Assembly (NCBI GenBank): GCA_001313365.1
Contig: BBFS01000112.1
Span: 1-15,091, forward strand
Direction of reading: 5' to 3'
Origin: Paenarthrobacter nitroguajacolicus JCM 14115
GTDB lineage: Bacteria; Actinomycetota; Actinomycetes; Actinomycetales; Micrococcaceae
DNA length: 15,091 bases
The notes under the pieces are model-generated. The model was not told the origin of the DNA, did not search any database, and was given only the letters and a program-made list of their open reading frames with translations. Of the stretch, positions 1 to 8,365 are shown in pieces; within the stretch, counting starts at the first letter, position 1, and every line of letters starts with the position of its first letter. The translations under genes were made by a program, and so were the position numbers.

Positions 1-75
1 CTCCGCGGCGTCCAGTGCGGCGCAGTGGGGACCGACGAGGTCAAGTCGCTTGCCGCGTCGAACTTCCGCAGCTGA
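1..75 (+). CDS. 3' end of an unidentified gene
   Basis: An open frame runs from the first base to a TGA at 73-75 and gives 24 residues ending in KSLAASNFRS. Its 5' part lies outside the window. It is 58 bp upstream of allE on the same strand, and no terminator or strong promoter is visible between them, so the two may be co-transcribed. That would make a purine or ureide catabolism gene plausible, but the residues are too few to name a family and I do not assign one. Confidence 0.5.
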   Translation, partial: LRGVQCGAVGTDEVKSLAASNFRS

Positions 76-133
76 CCGCGCTGGCGCACCCGCGGCTCGC
101 ACAACCAACTTCGCACTGATAGGAGCATTTCGC

Positions 134-949
<816 letters not shown>

Positions 950-971
950 TCGTCGCTTCGCTTGCGCCGGG

Positions 972-1013
972 ATCGCCGGAAAGCTGCCAGTTCGCTGGCA
1001 GCTTTCCGGCGAT
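972..1013. terminator. Perfect UUCG-loop hairpin, bidirectional terminator
   Basis: The two arms, 972-990 and 995-1013, are perfectly complementary over 19 bp and enclose the tetraloop TTCG. It lies 22 bp after the allE stop and about 60 bp before the stop of the minus-strand membrane protein gene, so it separates convergent transcripts. A short T-rich stretch follows on the plus strand (TTTCGCGTTTC, arm end included). Confidence 0.88.
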
Positions 1014-1074
1014 TTCGCGTTTCTCGGGCGGTTTCGGCGCGGATCCGGGGGGGAACTCAGCGGGTCCGGCGATC

Positions 1075-1379
1075 TCAGCGGCTTCGGCGGCCTATGGCGA
1101 GCCCGGCCCAGAACGCGAGCACCAGCAGGCCAACGACCGTCACGACCAGCCCGAGCTGTGTGCCTTGGCTGACCATGGCCCCCCCACCGTTCCCGACGAA
1201 GACAGTGTCACTCAACGGTGCGTAGGCGAACCAGCCGAAGTTCGTGCTCTGGTTGGTCCACGCCACGATCAGCCCCACGATCACAGCGAGCAGCCCCAGC
1301 AAAGGCACGACGACGGCAGAGACGCTGCGGGCAGGCTGCGGTGTGCTCTGTTCCCCCAAATTTGTTGTTATCCCCCCAT
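1075..1379 (-). CDS. Small two-helix membrane protein, function unknown
   Basis: The clear part of the frame, from 1359 to the TGA at 1075, encodes 94 residues. It has two hydrophobic helices (VVVPLLGLLAVIVGLIVAW and GLVVTVVGLLVLAFWAGLA) joined by a polar extracytoplasmic loop of about 35 residues, and a basic RRSR tail. Position 1359 is only a TTG without a Shine-Dalgarno. I prefer ATG 1379: it stands exactly 7 nt after a TAGACT -10 box, as expected for a leaderless transcript. That choice needs the G6 run (minus strand, 1372-1377) to be G4, and would give an N-terminus starting MGITTNLGEQ. The product would then be about 100 residues. I cannot assign a function; it is an orphan integral membrane protein. 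Confidence 0.7.
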
Positions 1380-1386
1380 GCAGCCG

Positions 1387-1392
1387 AGTCTA
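1387..1392 (-). promoter_or_regulatory. -10 box of a probable leaderless promoter
   Basis: On the minus strand TAGACT (fits the actinobacterial TANNNT) is followed by exactly 7 nt and then ATG 1379, so transcription would start at or next to the A of the start codon. There is no Shine-Dalgarno. The same box and spacing occur before the DinB-family gene at 2049-2062. No convincing -35 box is visible; its region falls in the arm of the neighbouring palindrome. Confidence 0.5.
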
Positions 1393-1406
1393 GCCTGCGC
1401 GCGTGC

Positions 1407-1476
1407 ACCCAACTGAGTCGCATTTAATGCCGTTTTGACCCCCCCCAAAACGGCATTAACTGCGACTTAGTTGGGT
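1407..1476. repeat. Palindromic intergenic repeat, copy 1
   Basis: Two 30-nt arms (1407-1436 and 1447-1476) pair at 28 of 30 positions around a 10-nt C-rich loop. The outer arm ACCCAACTGAGTCGCATTT and its partner CTGCGACTTAGTTGGGT reappear almost unchanged at 12092-12159, while the inner stem and loop differ. The TAA stop (1467-1469, minus strand) of the YjbR-like gene lies inside the right arm. This is either a member of a dispersed REP-like family or a recurrent hairpin at gene ends. Confidence 0.85.
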
Positions 1477-1787
1477 TTGGGTTTGCCCGGGCCACCTGCG
1501 ATTCGGTACGACTCCTGGAGCAGTTCGTCGAGCTCTTCCATGTCGATTCGTTCCAGCCGGATCAGCATCAGCTTCGGGGACTGTTCGTGATGCGGAGTCC
1601 AGAAAAAGGTGTCGGGTTCCATGGCTGCGAGTGCTTCGCGTTCGTCGGTTTTCACCGTGCCCACGCCTTCTTCCCACATGCGGGCCATCAGGGACTTGGC
1701 GAACCACGCGGGCTGCCCCCCAGCTCTGGCGCTCGGTCACTCCGGGCATGCCAGGCAGATGCGTCTTACGTCGTCCTCAGTGGCCAT
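1467..1787 (-). CDS. MmcQ/YjbR-like protein (frame broken twice)
   Basis: The frame-corrected product is about 106 residues, typical of this small-domain family. It starts MATEDDVRRICLACPGVTER and passes through the family-like PAWFAKSLMARMWEEGVGTVK, DTFFWTPHHEQSPKLMLIRL and a C-terminal helix ELDELLQESYRIAGG. The fold is related to double-wing DNA-binding domains, but the cellular role is not established. ATG 1787 is chosen because the N-terminal motif begins there; no clear Shine-Dalgarno is seen. One G of an expected GGG is missing at 1742-1743, and the G6 run at 1716-1721 has one G too many, so the errors cancel. The last codons and the stop lie in a palindromic repeat. The small membrane protein gene follows on the same strand 88 bp after the stop. 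Confidence 0.82.
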
Positions 1788-2061
1788 GGTTCACTGTGGC
1801 ATCCGCCCTTGTTCCGCCACAAGGGATGCTGCCGCGATCCGGCTGGGCGAATGTTGACCATCGGCTTCTGTGTCATCGACAAAAGCCTGCGGTAGTGCCG
1901 TCGTCGAGTCCTAGGCTGGGGTCCCAAGTCGCCGGAAACGTGCACGGTCGGCGGGGAAAGCTGCCAAGCCGCCGGAGCGTTCCGGCGGTCCGGCACGGTT
2001 CCCGCGAAGTCGCGGTCGCGGTCCCGAAAGTGTCGGACCCCCCTTCGATAGAGTCCTGACC
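1788..2061. other. Divergent intergenic region
   Basis: This 274-bp gap separates the minus-strand YjbR-like gene from the plus-strand DinB-family gene and must hold both promoters. It contains a short hairpin, CCGCCGGA at 1969-1976 and TCCGGCGG at 1981-1988 with a 4-nt loop, that has no T tract. It also holds the leaderless promoter described separately. Short open frames run through it, but none has a start signal or recognisable product. Confidence 0.5.
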
Positions 2062-2062
2062 A
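2031..2062 (+). promoter_or_regulatory. Leaderless promoter of the DinB-family gene
   Basis: TAGAGT at 2049-2054 fits TANNNT, and 7 nt separate it from ATG 2062, so the mRNA would begin at the start codon. No Shine-Dalgarno precedes the ATG. A GTGTCGGACC stretch lies immediately upstream (2030-2039) where a -35 element is otherwise not recognisable. Its run of C may be over-called. Confidence 0.5.
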
Positions 2063-2652
2063 TGGATGAAAAAGCGACGCTGCTCACATACTTGCGCCTC
2101 CGCCGGACGGACCTGCTCGGAAAACTGGACGGGCTGAGCGAGTACGATGCCCGCAGGCCCATGACCCCCCCACGGGAACCAACCTACTGGGTTTGGTCAA
2201 GCATGTGGCCAATGTGGAGCTGGGGTATTTCGGCGAGACCTTTGGCCGGTCCAGCGGCAGGGAGCTGCCGTGGTTTGCCGACGATGCGGCACCGGATTCG
2301 GACATGTGGGTTCCGGCAAGTGAGAGCCGCGAGGACATCATGGAGCTTCACCACTTTTCCGCCAAGCACAGCGATGAGACCATACAGTCCCTCCCCTTGG
2401 ATGCTCGGGGCGTTGTGCCGTGGTGGTCGGAGGAGAAGAAAAACGTCACTCTCCACCAGATCCTGGTCCACATGTGCGTGGAAACGTCGAGGCATGCGGG
2501 GCATGCGGACATTATTCGCGAGCTCATTGACGGCAACATTGGGCAGAGACCAGGCGACCCGAACATCCCTGGCCGGTCCACGGAAGAGTGGGGGAGCCCA
2601 CTGTGCCCGCATTGAGCAGGCGGCGCGGCAGGCAGGCAAAAGCACGGCCTAA
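2062..2652 (+). CDS. DinB-superfamily (DUF664) protein (frame broken twice)
   Basis: The joined product, about 196 residues, is a four-helix DinB/YfiT-type protein of the DUF664 branch. Recognisable segments are TPTGTNLLGLVKHVANVELGYF near residues 35-55 and QILVHMCVETSRHAGHADII near 135-155. These supply the His residues that usually bind a metal. In mycothiol-producing actinobacteria, relatives act as mycothiol-dependent transferases or isomerases; the substrate here is unknown. The frame breaks at C7 (2165-2171, C5 expected) and at G5 (2590-2594, G4 expected), after which the tail AHCARIEQAARQAGKSTA is read. It stands alone, with a leaderless start at ATG 2062. Confidence 0.88.
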   Translation: MDEKATLLTYLRLRRTDLLGKLDGLSEYDARRPMTPPREPTYWVWSSMWPMWSWGISARPLAGPAAGSCRGLPTMRHRIRTCGFRQVRAARTSWSFTTFPPSTAMRPYSPSPWMLGALCRGGRRRRKTSLSTRSWSTCAWKRRGMRGMRTLFASSLTATLGRDQATRTSLAGPRKSGGAHCARIEQAARQAGKSTA

Positions 2653-2932
2653 ACTTTCATAGGCGGCTCGGTGAGGCGCTGGCATACTAACGGGCTCAAG
2701 GGCTCCTATTGCAGTGATTCTTCCAAGCGAGGTTCGGTGGCTGTGGGCTGCGGCTTCCTGACCTTCTTTGACCCCTACGATGCCGAAAATCAACTTATTT
2801 CGGCTGCATTCGTGCACCTAGTCCTCCTAAAGAGGGTCACGCCGCAGCAGCCCCCCACCTCTTATTGAGCTCCCGGTCACATTCTGTTTACACGCCAACC
2901 ATGGCCTTTTGGTATCCCAAAGTGTAATCTCC

Positions 2933-2952
2933 ATCACATTCCCTCATGTGAT
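2933..2952. promoter_or_regulatory. Candidate operator, 7-bp inverted repeat
   Basis: ATCACAT (2933-2939) and ATGTGAT (2946-2952) are perfect inverted repeats with a 6-nt spacer. The half-site order is the reverse of a CRP site (TGTGA-N6-TCACA), so a different dimeric regulator, for example a GntR-type protein, is more likely. It lies about 75 bp before the MFS start. Confidence 0.45.
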
Positions 2953-2959
2953 ATTCGCA

Positions 2960-2974
2960 TTCCGCATGACGGAA
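2960..2974. promoter_or_regulatory. Candidate operator TTCCG-N5-CGGAA
   Basis: A perfect 5-bp inverted repeat with a 5-nt spacer sits 52 bp upstream of GTG 3026. The size and symmetry would suit an IclR-type regulator, a family that often controls allantoin and aromatic-acid genes. No regulator gene is in the window, so this is inference from symmetry and position. Confidence 0.45.
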
Positions 2975-3025
2975 CCATTCGCGTGGCAATGAATGAAACC
3001 TTCAGAGCTCAGATAGGAGCGCACT

Positions 3026-4474
3026 GTGGAAAAAGACCTTGCCCAGGAGGCTGCAACACCGCGGACCGGATCCCTGGCCAAACAAATCGAAGGCGCGTAT
3101 CAACGGATTGGAGTGACTGGCGCACACCGCCAGATTGTCTTCATGATCCTGCTGGGCGTCTTCTTCGACGCCCTCGAACAAAATGCCGTAGGAATCACCG
3201 GACCCATCCTCCGCCAATCGTGGGGGGGATTGGGAGCCACCGAAATCGGTTTGCTCAACACAATGACGTTTACGGCAACCGCACTTGGACGGCTTGCGAC
3301 GGGCCTCATCGTCGACAAGTACGGCCGGCGGCACATGCTGGTCATCAACCTCATCATTTTCGCCGGTGGCTCGCTGCTCTGCGCCGTTGCCCCGAACTAT
3401 CCCATTTTGGCCGCGGGCCGCTTCATTGTCGGTTTCGGGCTCGGTGGTGAAATAGCCGTCGCCGTGATCATGATGGCGGAGTTCTTCGCCGCCAAACACC
3501 GCGGCACCGCTGTGGGACTGATCAACGTCACCGCAGCCGGTCTGGGCAACATGCTGGCACCGGCCTTCGGCATCCTCGTCTTCACGCTCTTCGACGGCCC
3601 GGACAAGTGGCGCTGGGTGTTCGGCCTGCTCTTCATCCCCCGCCCTGCTGGTGATGTTCTTCAGGAGGTACGTTCCGGAAACGCCGCGCTTCCTGGCTTC
3701 CCAAGGCAAAATCGATGAGGCAAACCTCGTCATCACCCGGCTTGCCCGCAACAAGCTCTCCGGCCCCATCAAGGACCCGGAAACATACATCACGGCAGTA
3801 CCCGATCCTGTGGTGGTGAAATCGTCCGGCCACTGGAAGGACGCCCTCCGCGGCAAGCTCCTCAAGCGTACGGTGCTGCTGTGCATCGCCGTTTGCATGT
3901 CCTACGCCGCCCAGATTTCCATGCTGACGCTGATGCCCACCATCCTGGTGTCCCGCGGTTATGCCGTGAACACGAGCCTCTGGTTCACTCTGATCATGCA
4001 GTCGGGTTCATTGCTGGGTGCCTGCACAGCCGCCTACCTCGCCAGCCGATTGCCCCCGGAAGAAAGTGCTCACAGCGGCCGCAATTCTTGGCTGCCTGTC
4101 CGGGCTGTCCATGGCCTTCCTTGCCACCGACATCGTGCTCGTTGTGATCTTCGGAGTCCTCTTCAACTTCTCGGTGATCATCCTTAACACCACCATTTGG
4201 CTGTTTGCGCCGGAGCTCTACCCCACGCGCACCCGGGGGTTTCGGTACGTCCATCATCCTGGCAGCGGGTTCTTTGTCCGGAGGCCTGTTCCCGCTCATC
4301 TCCGGGGGGGCCGTGTTCGACTCCGCCGGTTTGCCGGGCATGTTCACCACTCTGGCAGTGCTGTTCGTCGTCCTGGCGATCGTGGTCCAATTCCCGCCCG
4401 AGACCTTCAACAAGCCCCTGGAAGAGGACGCTGAACCGGGCGATGACGAGGAAGCTGCGATCTATGGACACTAG
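3026..4474 (+). CDS. MFS transporter, SP/AAHS-like metabolite uptake (frame broken three times)
   Basis: This is a 12-helix inner-membrane secondary transporter of about 481 residues. Start GTG 3026 follows AGGAG at 3015-3019 with 6 nt spacing. Signatures in order are GLIVDKYGRR (motif A, about residue 95), GRFIVGFGLGGE (about 132), VPETPRFL after helix 6, and APELYPTRTRGFGTS in the second half. These are typical of sugar porter, aromatic acid or NiaP-like transporters rather than drug exporters. Three G/C runs each carry one base too many (C5 at 3637-3641, C5 at 4053-4057, G5 at 4235-4239), so the total stays in frame. The stop overlaps the start of the racemase-like gene by 11 bp, implying translational coupling and a shared pathway. 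The substrate may be a hydantoin, ureide or small organic acid; this is inferred only from the partner gene. Confidence 0.88.
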
Positions 4475-5164
4475 CGTTCCCAGCCCGGACACTGTCCTCC
4501 TGGTAAATCCGAACACCAACGGCGACACCACAACCATGATGGTGGACCTGGCTGAGGAGACCTTGGCGCCGCATGGTCTCCGGGTTGTAGGTATTACCGC
4601 AGCCGCCGGGCCTTCCATGATCGTGGATCCGGTCTCCTTGTCCGAATCTGAGGCGCATGTCCGCAATGCTGTGCATGGCTACCTTTTCGGGCCCGACGGC
4701 GGCAGGGTGGCCGCTGTGATCGTTGCAGCGATAGGTGATCCGGGGGGGCGGGCACAGTTGGACGACGAACTGGATATCCCGGTGATCGGCATAGGACAAG
4801 GCTCCGTTTACGAAGCCGCACAGGACTCTCACGGCGGGCTCCGTCACTTCGGTATGGCAACAAGCACACCATTGTTGGTGGAAGCCTGGGCAAGCTGGTG
4901 GCAGACCACGGGTTCCAGGAGCACTTCACCGGTGTACGGCTGACGCTGTCCGAACCCTTGGTCTTGGCGGCAGACCCTGAACGTCAGTTCCAGGAGTTGG
5001 CGCAGGCCGTCACAGAGGCTACGGCCACTGACAACACTGAGGCAGTCATCATCGCCGGCGGCCCACTCAGCGCCACCGCGCGGCGGCTGGCGGAGACAAC
5101 CGCCGTCGACATCATCCAACCGATTCCAAGCGCCTGCCGGCTGGTGCTCGCGGCTCTGTCTTAA
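4464..5164 (+). CDS. Asp/Glu/hydantoin racemase-family protein lacking catalytic Cys (frame broken once)
   Basis: The product, about 233 residues, shows the family start VLLVNPNTN, then IGDPGGRAQLDDELDIPVIGIG, HFGMATSTPLLVE and the tail IIQPIPSACRLVLAAL. Relatives racemise hydantoins, allantoin, aspartate or glutamate with a Cys pair. Here the first Cys site (usually ACFGDPG) reads AAIGDPG, and the second (usually LGCAGM) reads IAGGPL. Both thiols are absent, so classical two-base racemisation is unlikely. ATG 4464 follows GAGGAAG and lies within the end of the transporter gene. One A seems lost near 4880 (GAAAGC expected). The G7 run at 4742-4748 stays in frame but probably adds one Gly. It may be a lyase, a decarboxylase-like enzyme or a ligand-binding protein. 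A strong terminator ends the two-gene unit. Confidence 0.83.
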
Positions 5165-5175
5165 ACACAAAGAGC

Positions 5176-5219
5176 AGCGCCCGACGACGGCACTCAAATG
5201 CCGTCGTCGGGCGCTTTTT
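5176..5219 (+). terminator. Rho-independent terminator of the MFS-racemase unit
   Basis: The 17-bp arms 5176-5192 and 5199-5215 are perfectly complementary around a 6-nt loop and end in a T run (5215-5219). It begins 12 nt after the stop of the racemase-like gene. Confidence 0.93.
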
Positions 5220-5396
5220 GAAGAACCCCCCCGCAAGGGTCCGCAAGCCTCCCCCCCCGCAAACTTGATGAGAACTTGAGCCAATCGAAAAGCTTCCTTG
5301 ATATAGCAGCGCCACGCTGGAAACAGACGAAGCACCAATACACAGGGGTTTCGGCAACGAATTTCCAGTATGAAACACGACGATGTGGGGGAAGCA

Positions 5397-5881
5397 ATGG
5401 AAAAGGCATCAGCACTAACCGAGGTGGTCTCCGTCAAGGGCATCATCCAGGACCAGCACCCCCCCGTGGATTTCTACGCGCTGGGTGTCGCAGGATGCAT
5501 CGACCGGCTGGCCGCACCGCTCCGGCGTGCAGGCGTCACAGTGCACTGGCACACTCCCCCCCATCACGGCATCGAGATCTCTTCCTCAGCCGCCGCCCTC
5601 CTGTATCACGTGGCGCAGGAGACCTTCAGCAACACCCTCAACTACGCGAACGCCAGCCAGCTCACCGTCCGGCTCAACGCCGTTTACCATGCATCCAAAT
5701 CACCATCACGGACGATGGCAGCGGTTTCGAAATCCACGCCGCCCCCCCCAGTGGCCGGCGGCACGGTTTCGGATTGCTGCTGATGTCCATTGCAGTGCAC
5801 GACGCCGGCGGGACAGTAGACATCGATTCTGCGGTTGGGCGGGGGGGCACCACTGTGAGGGTTACGCTGCCGCTGGATTGA
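5397..5881 (+). CDS. Orphan C-terminal half of a NarL-type sensor kinase (frame broken once)
   Basis: The product is about 161 residues and carries only the end of a dimerisation segment (VVSVKGIIQDQHPP...LGVAGCIDRLAAPLRRAGV) and a HATPase domain. ATP-binding boxes are present: N box YHVAQETFSNTLNYA, G1 DDGSGFE, G2 HGFGLLLM and the final GTTVRVTLPLD. No sensor domain and no phospho-acceptor His region of the usual HisKA_3 type are encoded. An in-frame TAG near 5304 closes the frame upstream. ATG 5397 is preferred over ATG 5370 because a purine-rich GGGGGAAG precedes it. A one-base loss near 5690 shifts the frame before QITITDDGSGF. No response regulator is adjacent. It may be a degenerate kinase or a stand-alone ATPase module. 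Confidence 0.75.
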
Positions 5882-5991
5882 GTCCGATTTGGGACCATAA
5901 TAGGGCGTCAAACCCATAGCCCCCCCACAGCGTTGGCGGACGTATTCTGTAGCTACTTTTCAGCCTGACATCCCTAGGGAGTGGCACGAAA

Positions 5992-8199
5992 ATGAAGCGG
6001 AACAAGGATCCAAAGATAAGTCTGGGCAAGGTCCTCTTGAGGGTCTTCGGGTTCTTCTTCGTGAGCATTCTCTGCGGGGTGCTGATCACAGGATTCCTGG
6101 CCCCCGTGGTTGCCTTCACCAGCACCACCGTGGGCGGGTCCGTAGGGTTTTATCAAAGCCTGCCGGCCGAGCTCGACGTCGATTCCCCCCTCGCTTTCCA
6201 GCACGGTAGTCTCTGCAGACGGGCAACTAATAGCCACCTTCTTCGCCGAGAACCGGGTGAAAGTCCCCCCCTGGAGGAGATGTCGCCGTTCATCCGTGAG
6301 GCGATCATCGCTATCGAGGACAGCCGCTTCTACGAGCATGCGGGTGTGGACGCCCAAGGCATCATGCGTGCCCTGAGCTCCAACTTGACCCAAGGCACAC
6401 GGCAAGGCGCTTCCACGCTCACCCAGCAGTACGTCACCAACGTCCTCAACGAGTCCCGCCTGTCCGACGGGCGGCCGGAGGACGTGGTGCTCAGCGGCCA
6501 GAAGACCGTGGGCGACAAGTTGCGCGAGATCAAGCTTGCCCTGGAACTGGAGAAGCGCTTCAGCAAGGACCAGATCCTTGAGGGTTACCTGAACATCGTG
6601 TTCTTCAACCGGAACGCCTACGGCATCGAGGCCGCATCCCGCTACTTCTTTAGTACCTCCGCCATGGATCTGACCCTGCCCCAAGCAGCCCTCCTGGCCG
6701 GTTTGGTCAATGGTCCCAGCATTTACGACCCCCATTGCCGATCCCCCAGGCTGCACTCGACCGCCGCAATCTGGTGTTGGGCCGGATGCTGGAACAGGGC
6801 AAGATCACGGCTGTGGACCACGGCGTAGCGGTGGCCACACCTATCGAACTGGATATAACTCCTTCCCTGCAAGGGTGTGCGGGCACATCGTTCGCCACCT
6901 ACTTCTGTGACTACGTTTCCCACCTCATCCTGAACAATGAGGCCTTCGGTTCAACGTTGGAGGAACGTGAGCGGCTCCTCTACCGCGGTGGCCTGACCAT
7001 CACCACGACGTTGGATAGTCGCCTCCAGAATCTCGCCCAGCAACAAGTGGACGCGTCCGCCGGAGCCAACCCGGACAAGTGGGGCGCAGCGATGACCACT
7101 GTTCAGCCGGGCACGGGGGAAGATCCTGCGATGGCCCAAAACACGGTGTTCGTACCCCCCCAGGAAGGAAAGTACGACACCCAGCTGAACTTCAATGTGG
7201 ATGCCAAAGACGAGAACGGCTACGACCTCAATGGGGCGGGCGGTTTCCAGCCCGGTTCAACCATGAAACCGTTCATCTACGCCGAGTGGCTCAATGAGGG
7301 CAAGCACCCCCCCACCGCCACGGTCGACGCCTCGCGCAGGGTGTACCCGGTGGGTTTCCCCCCCTGGCGTTCGAGTTGTGGCAAGGTCCTTGGCGGCTAC
7401 AGCACAGCCCAGAAGGCCCAGAACCTGGGTGCCGACGACGACCTGCAAAATAACGACGACGGCTACTACCGCCCGATGCCCATCAACTACGGCCTCTACA
7501 ACTCCATCAACACCGCCACTTTCGCCACTGCAGCCCAACTGGACTTCTGCGGGATCCAAAAAATGGTGGACGCCGTTGGCCTCCACAGCGGTTTGGACAA
7601 CGCGCCGGTGAACATGCACCAGATCGGCAATCTCCTTGGTTCCATCGGCGTGGCCCCCCCGATGGTTCTGGCCAGCGCCTACGCCACCTTTGCCAATGAC
7701 GGCACCTACTGCAAACCCATTGCCATTACCGGGATCAGCGATTCCCAAGGGCGCCAGTTCGAAGCTCAAACACCCGAATGCCGGGAAGCTGTGAAACCGG
7801 CCGTGGCCCGCGGTGTGAACTCCGTCCTTCAGGATGTGATGAAGGTGGGTTCCGGCGTCTGGATTGAACCCAAGGTCCACACCAAGGTCCCCCGTGGCCG
7901 CAAAGACGGGGACGTCCAACAACAACGGAGCTACGTGGGTGGCCGGTTACACCACGACCCTCGCTACGGCGTCGTTCTTTGGCGATACGACGGCGGGACA
8001 GCAGCGGGCGGGGCAGAACGTCACCATCAACGGCAAGTTCTACAAATCTTTGGACGGGTACATGATCGCCGGTCCGCAATGGGCCAACTACATGGTGGAA
8101 GCTGTGGCCCTCTACCCGAGCGGGCCGTTCGTGGCACCGGCTCCGCCGCCCTCCCCCGCTCCAACCACACCGGCGACGCCGCAGCTGACCCGACGGTGA
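5992..8199 (+). CDS. Class A penicillin-binding protein, transglycosylase-transpeptidase (frame broken five times)
   Basis: This membrane-anchored enzyme polymerises and cross-links peptidoglycan outside the cytoplasmic membrane. The joined product is about 733 residues. In order it has a basic N-terminus, one transmembrane helix (about residues 15-45), and a GT51 domain with the catalytic EDSRFYEH (Glu about 108), QGASTLTQQYVTN and KLREIKLALELEKRFSK. The transpeptidase domain follows with STMK (nucleophile Ser about 421), SIN (about 503-505) and KTGTS (Lys about 636), then a Pro-rich tail. All key residues are intact. ATG 5992 has AGGGAG about 10 nt upstream. Frame breaks sit in C runs at 6185-6190, 6265-6271, 6729-6733, 6743-6747 and 7889-7893, all over-long by 1-2 bases. 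It is not in an evident operon; the next gene is convergent. Confidence 0.94.
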
Positions 8200-8205
8200 C
8201 CCCCC

Positions 8206-8354
8206 ACCACCCACGTTGCGAGGCCCGATCTACCCGGTATCCCTTCGCCAAAGGCTGCAAAGCAGGCCCCCCCACAACAAACCACCACCCACGTTGCGAG
8301 GCCTAATCTGCACGCAATTCCCCCCACGAAAGCGCGCAGAGCAGGCCCCACAAC
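8206..8354. repeat. Two-copy direct repeat between convergent genes
   Basis: Two units of about 70 bp, 8206-8278 and 8284-8354, begin with the identical 20-mer ACCACCCACGTTGCGAGGCC. Both end with a similar AGCAGGCCCC...ACAAC block, while their middles have diverged. The pair fills most of the gap between the stop of the penicillin-binding protein gene and the stop of the minus-strand amidotransferase. It is not an obvious hairpin, so it looks like a short dispersed repeat that duplicated here. Confidence 0.75.
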
Positions 8355-8365
8355 TCAAGGGGGGG

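Larger units (their letters stand above)
2653..3025. other. Regulatory intergenic region before the MFS gene
   Basis: This 373-bp stretch is less GC-rich than its surroundings and I find no gene in it. A weak hairpin (GCCGAAA / TTTCGGC, about 2783-2805) lies in the first half and could end the DinB-gene transcript, though it lacks a T tract. The last 100 bp hold two perfect inverted repeats, listed separately, just upstream of the MFS start. Confidence 0.5.

Noticed and set aside
1357..1359. TTG 1359 as the start of the small membrane protein
   Set aside because: It has no ribosome binding site, while ATG 1379 lies at the exact leaderless distance from a -10 box and becomes in frame after shortening one G run.
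2933..2952. CRP/cAMP site before the MFS gene
   Set aside because: The half-sites are in the opposite order (TCACA...TGTGA) to the CRP consensus, so I list it only as an unassigned operator.
3002..3898. A 298-codon open frame on the minus strand opposite the MFS gene
   Set aside because: It is the mirror of a GC-rich coding frame, has no membrane or domain signature, and the plus-strand product is a clear transporter.
5225..5262. Three CCGCAA motifs between C runs as a small tandem repeat or regulatory array
   Set aside because: Spacing is irregular (10 and 16 nt) and depends on C runs of doubtful length; too short to support a claim.
7257..7925. A 222-codon minus-strand open frame opposite the penicillin-binding protein gene
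   Set aside because: Its His/Val/Gly-rich composition comes from reading the complement of the transpeptidase domain; it has no start signal and no recognisable family.
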